Assembly: GCA_031761405.1 (NCBI GenBank)
Contig: JASEVX010000010.1
Coordinates: forward strand, 8,962,554 to 9,026,553
Origin: Serripes groenlandicus
Taxonomy: Eukaryota; Mollusca; Bivalvia; Cardiida; Cardiidae
Direction: 5' to 3'
Length of the DNA stretch: 64,000 nucleotides
Within the stretch, counting starts at the first letter, position 1. Each line of letters opens with the position of its first letter. The notes under the pieces are model-generated. The model saw nothing but the letters and a program-made list of their open reading frames with translations. It did no database searches and was not told the DNA's origin. The position numbers and the translations under genes were made by a program. Below, piece by piece: positions 21,654 through 32,000 of the stretch.

Positions 21654-22935
21654 CAAGAGGCCCATGAGGGCCTATGCTCTACTGGGATGGTTCTTTGGTC
21701 ATTTTCAATCCAGAGCATGTATGTATGGTGAAGATCGGATAGTAAATGAAGGCTCTATTGTGTTCACAAGCTGTTTTAAAGCAATTTTGACATTTGCAAG
21801 GGCCATAATCCAGTCTGCATGGGCGGATCTGCCTTGTTTGCGAAAGGAACCGAGCTCTCATCAATATGTAATTACTATCTAAGTTTGGTGAAGATTTGAT
21901 AGTAAATGGAGGCTCTATTGTGTTCACAAGCTGTATTATAGCAATTTTGACAATTTCAAGGGCCATAATCCAGTCATGCAAGGGCACATCTGGCTGTTTT
22001 TCGAATGGCACCGAGCTCTCATCAATATTTAACTACTATCTAAGTTTGGTGAAGATCAGATAGTAAATGAAGCCTCTATTGTGTTCACAAGCTCTATTAT
22101 AGCAATTTCAAGGGCCATAATCCAGTCTTGCATAGGCGGATCTAGCTGGTTTGCGAAAGGAACCGAGCTTTCATTGATATCTAACTACTGTATAAGTTTG
22201 ATGGAGATACAATCAAAACTGAAGACTTTATCGCATTCACAAGCTGTATTACAGCAATTTTGACAATTTCAATGGTCATAATCCAGTCTTGCATGGCCGG
22301 TTTGCAAAAGGAACCAAGCTGTCATGGATACCTAACTACTGTGTAAGTTTGGTGAAGATTAGATAGTAGATGGAGCCTCTATTGTGTTCACAAGCTCTAT
22401 TATAGCAATTTTGACAATTTCAAGGGCCATAATCCAGTCTTGCATAGGCGGATCTAGCTGGTTTGCGATAGGAACCAAGCTTTCATGGATATCTAACTAC
22501 TGTATAAGTTTGATAGAGATACAATCAAAGACTTTATCGCATTCACAAGCTGTATTATAGCAATTTTGACAATTTCAATGGCCATAATCCAGTCTAGCAT
22601 GGCCGGATCTGGCTGGTTTGCAAAAGGAACCAAGCTCTCATGGATACCAAACTACTGTGTAAGATCGGATATTAATGGAGCCTCTATTGTGTTCACAAGC
22701 TCTATTATAGCAATTTTGACAATTTCAAGGGCCATAATCCAGTTTTGCATGGGCGGATCTGGCTGGTTTGCGAAAGTAACCGAGCTCTCATGGATAATTA
22801 ACTACTGTATAAGTTTGATTGAGATACAATCAAAACTGAAGACTGTATCGTGTTCACAAGCAATTGTTTACAGACGCACGGACGACGGACACCACACCAC
22901 GGCATAAGCTCTTCTGGCCTTTGGCCAGTAGAGCT
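21654..22935 (+). mobile_element. Helentron-like element with a tandem core
   Basis: 5' end CAAGAGGCCCATGAGGGCCT (hairpin) then GCTCTACTGG. The 3' end CTGGCCTTTGGCCAGTAGAGC plus TAAAAA contains the exact complement CCAGTAGAGC. The core is about 7 units of roughly 160 bp (TCTATTGTGTTCACAAGCT, GGGCCATAATCCAGTC, GAACCGAGCTCTCAT). Just before the 3' end is GACGCACGGACGACGGAC. It codes for nothing and is probably non-autonomous. Confidence 0.85.
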
Positions 22936-22939
22936 AAAA

Positions 22940-23016
22940 ACCGTTGTAGCAAATGGGGGGGGGAATTGCTACAATGGTTTCATCAGTCGCTTGCTGCAGA
23001 TGCGGGAATTCGTTAA
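22940..23016. mobile_element. TTAA MITE fragment with a poly-G loop
   Basis: CCGTTGTAGCAAAT, a run of G, then GAATTGCTACAATGG and GTCGCTTGCTGCAGATGC. A collapsed copy of the foldback family. Confidence 0.55.
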
Positions 23017-23030
23017 CGTTTCTTACATTT

Positions 23031-23206
23031 TCAACGTTGTGGGAACGGGCGTCTTGGGTTCGACCCCAAGTCGTGGCACGGCGGTCTTGGTGCAGATTTC
23101 CTAGATAGTACTTGTGTGTTTATCGAGGGATCATGAATAAGTGAACGGTCACTGTGATAGAACTGAAATAATGTTGAAAATGGGGTAAAATCCAAGTAAA
23201 ACTAAC
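23031..23206 (+). mobile_element. SINE-like sequence with a different tRNA-like head
   Basis: Contains GGGAACGGGCGTCTTGGGTT followed by CGACCCCAAG (box B-like GGTTCGACCCC). The body has a degenerate core (GTCACTGTGATAGAACTGAA) and a decayed tail. Tentative. Confidence 0.45.
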
Positions 23207-23358
23207 CCAGCGTTTTGGGAACAAAAGTTGTCTGCTACAGAAGCGTCAGAAAGGTTCCATACGTGGTTAAGTGTTAAAACCAACTATACTCATCTTGACG
23301 CGGTGATAAATAAATCAATATTACATGTGCATTTATTTTGTTATTTATCTATCTTCAG

Positions 23359-24350
23359 GGTTGCATGGCTTTATTGCATACCATCATAGAAAAACTGAAG
23401 ATACATTTAAACAAGGATGTGATTAGCATAGCCGACGTACCTTGCCGAGACTTGCAGTGGATGGCTCACTTCCTAAAGACGCGGAAAGATATCCAGTACA
23501 CAGGCAGAGGCACACAAACACATACCAAGAAAAACCCAAATATCAATTTTATGAACCTCGACGTCGTTAATTCTCAGTTTAACCAATCCTTTGACGTCGT
23601 GTTCAGTCAGCAGATGATGCAACATTTAAACAAGAAGCCCATGAGAGCCTATGCTCTACTGGGATGATTCTTTGGTCATTTTCAATCCAGAGCATGTATG
23701 TATGGTGAAGATCGGATAGTAAATGGAGGCTCTATTGTGTTCACAAGCTGTTTCATAGTAATTTTGACAATTTCAAGGGCCATAATCCAGTCTTGCATGG
23801 GCGGATCTGGCTGGTTTGCGAAAGGAACTGAGCTCTCATCAATATTTAACTACTTTCTAAGTATGATGAAGATCGGATAGTAAATGGAGGCTCTATTGTG
23901 TTCACAAGCTGTATTATAGCAATTTTGACAATTTCAAGAGCCATAATCCAGTCATGCAAGGGCACATCTGGCTTGTTTTCGAAAGGAACCGAGCACTCAT
24001 CAATATTTAACTACTATCTAAGTTTGGTGAAGATCAGATAGCTCTCATCATGGATATCTAACTACTGTATAAGTTTGATTGAGATACAATCAAAACTGAA
24101 GACTGTATCGCGTTCACAAGCAATTGTTTACGGACGCATAGACACCACGCCATGGCATAAGCTCTTCTGGCCTCGCATTTTCCCAAAGCGGAACTAAATA
24201 CATGATAGCTACGACCTATTCGGCTTTGGCTGCTAACAAGGAACTCGGATCGACTGACAGTATTCGTTTTTGAACAATTAACTTGGAAAAAGCTCCCTAT
24301 AATTTGGTACCTCCAGTGTGTACAAGAACCGATTCTCACAGATAACTATT
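23359..24350 (+). pseudogene. SAM-dependent methyltransferase pseudogene, split by an insertion
   Basis: The left part (23359-23630) follows a TATCTTCAG acceptor and encodes VISIADVPCRDLQWM (degenerate SAM motif I, normally D-x-PCGD), then FLKTRKDIQYTG and SFDVVFSQQMMQHL. The right part (24176-24350) resumes with FSQSGTKYMIATTYSALAAN, then, after one in-frame TGA, TINLEKAPYNLVPPVC. This order (motif I, VLSR-like, QHL, SGSKYLLTTTF-like, LNL-PPFNLP-P) matches a known class I methyltransferase family. A 545-bp Helentron-like element sits between the parts. The Gly-to-Arg change in motif I, the stop and the insertion indicate a dead copy. No upstream exon was found in the window. Confidence 0.75.
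23631..24175 (+). mobile_element. Helentron-like element inside the methyltransferase pseudogene, 3' end lost
   Basis: Same family as 21654-22935: CAAGAAGCCCATGAGAGCCT, then GCTCTACTGG, then about 2.5 core units. The final hairpin and the matching CCAGTAGAGC are missing; the sequence stops at AAGCTCTTCTGGCCTC and passes straight into the pseudogene. Confidence 0.8.
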
Positions 24351-24392
24351 TGGTGTTATGGGAATTGCCTTTTCATACCATCCAAACCTAAT

Positions 24393-24612
24393 AATCGTTT
24401 CCACAACAAAGCTGCCGCAGACGACTTTGAAAACAATGGCAAAAGCCTGAAAAATCTCCATAAAAAGATAGATTAATTGTTAAATAAAGTTAAAAAGATT
24501 GTGGCCAAAGGAGATATTGCTCATCATGAGCAATTTCACCTTTGGCCACAATGTTTTCAAAAGTCGACTGCTGATATTGCGCCTAAATGCGTGGGCAGTT
24601 GGGAAAGGGTTA
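24393..24612. mobile_element. TTAA foldback MITE (degenerate ends)
   Basis: GCCGCAGACGACTTTGAAAA at the left, the stem GGAGATATTGCTCATCATGA with its inverse, and GTTGGGAAAGGGTTA at the right. Confidence 0.75.
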
Positions 24613-24715
24613 TATCATCATGTAAATTGAGCTGTTGCAATCACATAACATGTACACGTAGAGTCATTGAACACCATATATTTCTATGTAAATTGATCCT
24701 AGTTATGAAGTCATC

Positions 24716-24899
24716 CACAGGCTTTTTGAAAACATAGTGACAAAAGAAGAAATTGCTCAAAACGAGCAATTTCTCCTTTTGCCACAATGTTTTCCACTTT
24801 TAGACATAGGTTATCCATTCAATTATAGAGATTTTCTATTTTGTGTCGAAATATGTTCAAAGTCGTCTGCTGCAGAATTGTCGTATAAGGGAAAGGGTA
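24716..24899. mobile_element. TTAA foldback MITE, left end missing
   Basis: GAAGAAATTGCTCAAAACGA and its inverted copy, TTGCCACAATGTTTTCCAC, then AAGTCGTCTGCTGCAGAATT and GGGAAAGGGTAA. Confidence 0.75.
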
Positions 24900-25125
24900 A
24901 GCATGTTTATCTTCATAAAAGTTTTGAGAAAAATGGGGTTAAACACACAATACCTTGTTCAGATATTATAAGTTAGTCTCATTGTAGTGTCCATATATAA
25001 TTATAGTATAGAACCATATAGAGAGGCTATTTATAGTTACAAGGTCCTGGGAGGGATTCCCTCATTTGATAAGTTTCGGTCATGAAGAGACTATTTGTAA
25101 TAGTTTAACTAAGTATTGTATAAAG

Positions 25126-25390
25126 TAGGTTCAAACTTCATTTTGTACGCAAGTGTTTTTCATATTTATTTCTTTATTCAATAAAGTATGTTCAAACTTC
25201 ATTTTGTACACAAGTGTTTTTGATATTTATTTTTTTATTCAATAAAGTATGTTCAAAGTTCGTTTTGTACGCAAGTGTTTTTCATCTTTATTTTTTCATT
25301 CAATAAAGTATGCTCAAACTTCATTTTGTGGGCAAGTGTTTTTCATATTTATTTTTTCATTTAATCAAGCAGGCTCAATCTTCATTTTGT
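25126..25390. repeat. Tandem repeat, unit about 61 bp, 4-5 copies
   Basis: Repeats of AAAGTATGTTCAAACTTCAT and GCAAGTGTTTTTCATATTTA. Minor differences between units. No protein frame. Confidence 0.9.
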
Positions 25391-25524
25391 AAATGATCTT
25401 TGATGTCTGTTCGGATCGCTCCGGCCCCCACGAAAACCAACTCCTCCCCCTCCTTGGAACCTGGAACATAATTAATCAAGAATTATGCGTAATTATACAT
25501 TTTACTGACCTCAACTTTGACTTT

Positions 25525-25900
25525 AACCCTTGCCCACGCCAGATGACTTTTAAAAGCATTGCAGCAAATAGAGAAATTGCTCAAAATAGGCAATTTCTCC
25601 ATTTCTTACATTTTTTGTTATTACTTGGAAAGCGGTCAGATACTTTAGGTGAAGAATTTCATTAAAGTTTTCATTTTAACTGTATAAGGCAAACAGCCCT
25701 GCCCCCTGGCTACTATATTTTTCGACACTAGAGCCATATAAGGCAAAACAGCCCCGCCTCCTGGCGACAACGTTTTTCAACCAATCAACAAGAATGTCAA
25801 CCAAGGAACATTTCAAATAAACTATTTGTTTTAATGTTTTCAAAAGTCGTCTGCTGCAGAAGCGTCAGAAAGCATCTATGATTGGGAAAGTGTTGAAAGG
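25525..25900. mobile_element. Mosaic of MITE and Helentron-like core fragments
   Basis: 25525-25620 and 25835-25898 are pieces of the TTAA MITE (AGAGAAATTGCTCAAAATAG; AAGTCGTCTGCTGCAGAAGC). 25676-25815 carries two core units (ATAAGGCAAAACAGCCCCGC, CCAATCAACA) like those at 55800-57100. Located 3' of the VIRMA stop codon. Confidence 0.65.
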
Positions 25901-25959
25901 AATTTCCATAAAACAGTGAAAGAGAAAAATCAAAGTAGTCATATTCAAGCAGGCATTAT

Positions 25960-26074
25960 CTACCTGTCATCTTTAAATCGATTTCCAGCCCAACCTCCCC
26001 GCCATGGACTGCGTCCTCTATGTTCAAACCTTCCACCTCTTTCTCTCCTTTCTGTTGACATCTGTCGTTCATGT
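25960..26074 (-). CDS. VIRMA: VIRMA exon v, stop codon
   Basis: 115 nt, acceptor TCTATTACAG. Encodes RHERQMSTERRERGGRFEHR, then GRSPWRGGWAGNRFKDDR and the TAG at 25962-25960. Arg/Gly-rich end as in other virilizers. Confidence 0.88.
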
Positions 26075-29000
26075 CTGTAATAGAACATATCATTGACTTA
26101 ACCCTTTCCCACATACAACTAATCAGCAGAAGAAGAATTTGAAAACATCTAGGCAAAATTATGTAAAATTTCCATAAAGGAAAGGTATATTTTTTGAAAA
26201 GAGTTGAACACTTTGTGACAAATAGAGAAATTGCTCATTATGAGCAATTTTTTACTTTTGCAACAATGATTTCAAAATTCATCTGCTTCAGAGGCGTCAA
26301 AAAGAGTCTATTTGTGGGAAAGGATTAATTATTCATCTGCTATGAAAACATTTGAGAAAATTACGTAATATCTAGAATTTTTATACAGATTTGAGAAGAT
26401 GTCTCCTATAAAGGAGTCAAATGTTTTCTATATAATTTGTTTTTAAGTGGTTTCACGCCGGTTTCAACATAATTTCAGTTATATCACAGCGACAGTTAAT
26501 TTAGTCATGATCCCTGGGTAATTTAAACAACTTGGAAAGGAAATGTGCCTTGCTCTAGGACACTCCACCATGATCGTTGTGCCGCGATTTGGGATCCAGT
26601 TCCAAATCCATATTTTGTCTATAGAAGGAAAAAAGCTAAGAATAAGATTCAAACCTTGTGCTATAAATTGTGCCATCTCCTTCCCTGTTGCCTCTACCAC
26701 CGACTGAAAACAAAAACACGCGATGTGAATTATTGAGATAATTATTTGACCTAAAACAAACGAGGACATTTCATATGCATATTATATATTAATCCTTTTC
26801 AACAAACGGACACCGTTGAAATTGGAAAATATTTTTAAGTGAAAGTAGATATTGAAAACATTGCAGCAAATGGAAAGTTTATTCCATTTGCCACAATTTT
26901 CAAAAGTTGGGCCGCTGCACATGCGTCTGCAAGTGGGTGAAGGTAAATGTTGAAAGAACACACACAGGTCGCCCGCCAATACCCAGTTCATGTAATAATC
27001 AAGTTAAAGTGTGACAGGTGACACAGAAGTGACGCAGAAGTGATTCAAGGAAGGCGACGCTATAACAAGTTCTCTGTTGAGACACACATGTTTAACCTTT
27101 CCCCACATATAGACACTTTTTGACACCTATGCAGCAGACGACTATTGAAAACATTGTGGCATATCATAATTTTCTCATTTTGCAACAATGTTCTCGACTT
27201 TATTTAATACATCAACTTTCATTTATGGATATTTTTCACGTTTTTTGCCAATATATTTTCAAGGTTGTTTGCTGCAGATTTGATGTAAGTAGGACATGGG
27301 TTAAAACTTTGCTTATTTAAAAATCAAGTGGTTAGTTGAATAGGTTTTAAACCCTGACTTTGTCTACTTACTAGAAACTCATTCCAATGAACTGGTAACA
27401 GTAGGTATTTTTTATCGAAAAGACAAATGTTAAACCCTTTTCCACATAAAACAAACACGCAGCAGACAAATTTGCAAACATCTAAACCAAAATTTGGAAA
27501 ATATTTCTTGATGACTGTATAAATATTGAATTGAGATGAAAACATTGTGGCAAGATTTCTGTGGCTCATTATGAGAAATTCCTGCTTTTGTCACAATGTT
27601 TTCAAGAGTTGTCTGCTGAAGAGGCATCAGAAAGTGTCTGTGTGCAGGAAAGGATTAAAGGTAAAAGGTAATAGGCTATTTTGATTGATTGGGGTTTAAT
27701 GCTGTTTGCAAAATATTTTAGTCATATCACGGCGACCAGTTCACCTACTTATATGTTTTTCCTGGTTTTCTCACACCAGTACTCCACAAAACATACTTTC
27801 CAAGCAACTGGCTGCTTTTTCACATAGACTGTTAGCCCATGACGCTTGTCACAGTGACTTTTGTCAAACGTCGAAAACAATGTTGGCTGAGCTGGGGTTC
27901 GAATTCACAACCCCTGGATTGACAGCCCACGTTGCTACAGGAAAGAAAATATGGACAAATGGACCAATGGATGGAAAGACGATAGAGAAGTGATCCCAAT
28001 ATTTCGAGAAATTATCAAACGTGTAGCAAACAACAATTTTGTAGCAATATGGTTTGATTTGTAGTTATCATTCACATTGGCTACAGAACTAATCCTGGAT
28101 TTCATGCAAAATTATAATTTATTAAACATATTCATCAAAATTTAACCCTTTCCCCAAAACAGACACTTTCAGCAGATAACTTATGAAAACTTTGTGGCAA
28201 AAGGTGAAACTGCTCATCATCTTTTTCCACAATGTTTTCAACTCCATTCTTAAACTAAACTTATATATAAAGAGATTTTCAATATACACAAATCATAACA
28301 AATGAAATCTTACCTTCACGTCTAAATGTATTGGGTGGAGTGAAGAATCTCGGCCCTCGCCCTCGGTCAAAACCTCTTCCTCTGTCAAAGCCTCGCCCTC
28401 TTCCTCTTTGAAAATCCTTGAATGATATCAAGAAAAAGATATATTTTTAAAAGGCATAGCTAAAGTATAAGCAAAACAGGTCTTTCCTAGCCAATACCTC
28501 ACTTATCAATCAATTAGCCCTTTTCCACATACGCACAGTGAAGTATTTCCCAGATAAAAAAAAAATTCTGCAGCAGACGACTTTGATAACATTTAGTAAA
28601 ATATGGAATATCCCTATAAGTGAAGGAACAATTATTGACTCAAGTTGAAAACATTGTAGCAAAAGGAGAAATTGCTCATCATGAGCAATTTCTACTTTTG
28701 CCACAACGTTTTCAAAAGTCGTCTGCTGCAGAGGCATTAGAAAGCGTCTGCAAGGGGTAAAGGGTTCACAAAGGTCATGATCAATAATGGCAAGTATTAT
28801 CGCAGCATTTTCCGTAATTCTTTTTATCCAAACAGTGATCCATCAGTCAAAATGCTACCCTCCTCGCGACCCCTGTACTAATACCACCATTTCCAACCTT
28901 GAACACCAAAAAATGGAAGCTTATACACTACCGTTTACAAAGCATGATATGACCAAATAGGTGATCAAACTCTTGTCTTCTGATCTCAAAGCAGACTTTC

Positions 29001-32000
29001 TAACCACTATATCATTGAATCAGTTTTGAGATTAGCCCTTCTTCATGTATAAAGGACCAGTAGCAGACGATTTTAAAATCTTCCAGGGTAAAATATATAA
29101 AATGTCCTATGTATGAAAGTGTTATTCAAGAATAGAATTGCAAACACTGTAGCAATGTGAGCAAGTTCTCCTTCTACCACATTATTTTTCAAGTCGTCTG
29201 CTGCAGATGTGTTAAGATACGTTTTTATGTGTGAAAGGGTTAAAGAGAATCAGGATAAAGCAGTGATCTTAGATAACCCTTTCCCACATTCATACGCTTT
29301 CTTAAGCATCTCCAGCAGACGACTTTTGAAAACATTGTGGAAAAAGGAGATATTGTTTATAATGTGCAATTTCTTCGTTTGCCATAATGTTTTCAAATTT
29401 ATGCAATAATTATACTTCCATTTTCAGAATTTTTTCATATTTTTGCCAAAGTGTTTTCAAAGTCGTCTGCAGATTATTTGTTGTGTGAGGGAAACAGTTA
29501 ACCCTTTCCCTCATACGACAATTCTCCAGCAGACGACTTTGAACATATTTTGTCAAATAATGGAAAATCTCTATAATTGAATGGATAACCTATGACTAAA
29601 AGTGGAAAACATTGTGACAAAAGAAGAAATTGCACGTTTTGTGCAATTTCTTCTTTTGTTACTATGTTTTCAAAAAGCCGTCTGCTGCAGAGACGTCGGA
29701 AAGCGTCTATATGAGGGAAAGGGTTAAACCTTTCCCACATACAAGAAATCTGCAACAGACAATTTTGAAAACATCTAAGCGAAAATATAGGATATATCTA
29801 TAAATGAAAATATAATTATTGAAAAGAGTTGAAAACATTGTGGTAAAAGGATAAATTGCTTATTATGAGCAATTTCTCCTTTGGCCACAATGTTTTCATA
29901 AGTCGTCTTCTGCAGAAGTGTCAGAAAGCGTCTGTAGGTGGGAAAGAGTTAAAAAGACTAAACTAGAATGTAGTGCTCCGCGGAGCACGTGTGTCACCTG
30001 CACCTGCTCATTGAAAGTATGACGAAAAAGATGGACAGACAGACAGACGCCGGACAAAACAAAAAGTAATCCCTACGCAGGGTGACACAAAAACTTACAT
30101 CTCTTCTCAAAGGTGAATTCTCGTCTGGGGAGTCTCTGTGTTGTTCACTTTTTTGTTCCAACTTCATAAAATCGTCCACGTGCATCGACGGGGGTCGACT
30201 TGTATTTGGAGGTCGAGACCTGAATGGGTCATGCCGGTTAGCCTGGGCTGCCAGACCTCGTGCAATGCCTCTACCTCTCATAGGGGCCACTGCAGGTAAA
30301 AATAAATGTTTAACACTTTCAATGCTGATTTTTTTAAAATGGACTCATCCAGTTTTGTATTTAGAAGATTCAATAGACAATTCTAGGAATATCAAGACAA
30401 GAGCGCTGCTAAGCGAACGCTCGTCTGTTTTTTTCTACATCAAAAAAGGGGCATACTGCATAATTATTTAAGCCAGATTTATGGAACTTGATTTAAGTTT
30501 TGTGAAGAGGACGCAGATGAAGCCAAGGGTATCACAATAGCCCAACTTTTTTTTCTTTGAAAAACAGACACGCTAATAGCAAAAATGTTGAGTAAAGCAG
30601 CAAACGGTAAAGCTGGCCTGGCCCTATACTGAAGGCACAGGCTTCACAATATCAGTTCCAGCAGTCGAAAGGTTAACCCTTTCACTCTGAAACAGGCAAC
30701 GTTTGCATTTTTATGCATCTGATTTTCCAATTTTTGCATAGGGCTGTTCCAGAAACAAGAGGGCCATGATGGCCCTGGATCGCTCACCTTAATTATACAA
30801 TGTACTGCAATGCAAAACACATCAAGACAATTATTCTGAATGCAACCTCCACAGTGTTAACAATATTTTCCTTCATTTGGCCTAGTGATCTATATTTTTT
30901 TACCTGATATGACCCATATTCCAACATGGACTAGATATCATCAAGACAACATTCTGACAAAGTTTCAACTTGCTCAAAGTAAAAATGCGGCCTCCGGAGT
31001 TTGAACAATATTTTCCTTTATTGACCTAGTTTCTGATCCAATATGACCCATATTCGAACTTGACCTAGATATAATTCAGACAAACATTCTGACCAAATTT
31101 CAAGCTGCTGAAACACAAAATGCGGCATCTAAAGTGTTCACAAGATTTTCCTTCAAATTGATCTGGTGACCTAGTTTTTGACCCAGCATGACCCATATTC
31201 AAACTTGGCCTACATATCATCAAGAAAAACATTCTGATAAAGTTTTATCATGCTGAAATTAAAAATGCAGTATCCAGAGTGTTAACAAGATTACCCTTCA
31301 ATTGGGCCTAGTGACCTAGTTTTTAACCCGGGATGACCCATATCCGAACTTGGCCTAGATATCATTTAGACAAACATTCTGACCAAATTTCAAGCTGCTG
31401 AAGCAAAAATTGCGGCATCCAAAGTGTCAACAAGATTTTCCTTCAATTTGACCTAGTGACCTAGTTTTTAACCCGGCATGAACCATATTCGAACTTGGTT
31501 TAGATATCATTCAGCTCAACATTCTGACAAAATTTCAAGCCGCTGAAGCAAAACATGCGGCTTCTACAGAGTTAACAAGATTTCCCCTCAATTTGGCCTA
31601 GTGACCTAGTTTCTGATCCAATATGACCCATATTTGAACTTGAACTAGATATCTTTAAGACAAACATTCTGACCAAATTTCAAGCTGCTGAAGCAAAAAA
31701 TGCGGCATCAAAAGTGTTAACAAGATTTTCCTTCAATTTGACCTAGTGACCTAGTTTTTGACCCGGCATAACCCATATTCGAACTTGACCTAGATATTTT
31801 TAAGACAAACATTTTGACAAAATTTCAAACTGCTGAAGCAAAAATTGCAGTCTCTGGAGTGTTAACAAGATTTTCCTTCAATTTGACCTAGTGACCTACT
31901 TTTTGACCCGATGTGACCCATGTTCGAACTTGACCTACATATCATCAAGACAAACATTCTGATAAAGTTTCAACATGGTCAAGTTGAAAATGTGGCCTCC

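Noticed and set aside
23338..23667. Active methyltransferase gene
   Set aside because: Motif I is mutated, the domain is interrupted by a transposon and there is an in-frame TGA downstream.
30001..30060. Coding extension of VIRMA exon s past its donor
   Set aside because: The open frame past 30099 runs into a Helentron-like element; GTAAGT at 30098 and phase matching with exon t define the end.
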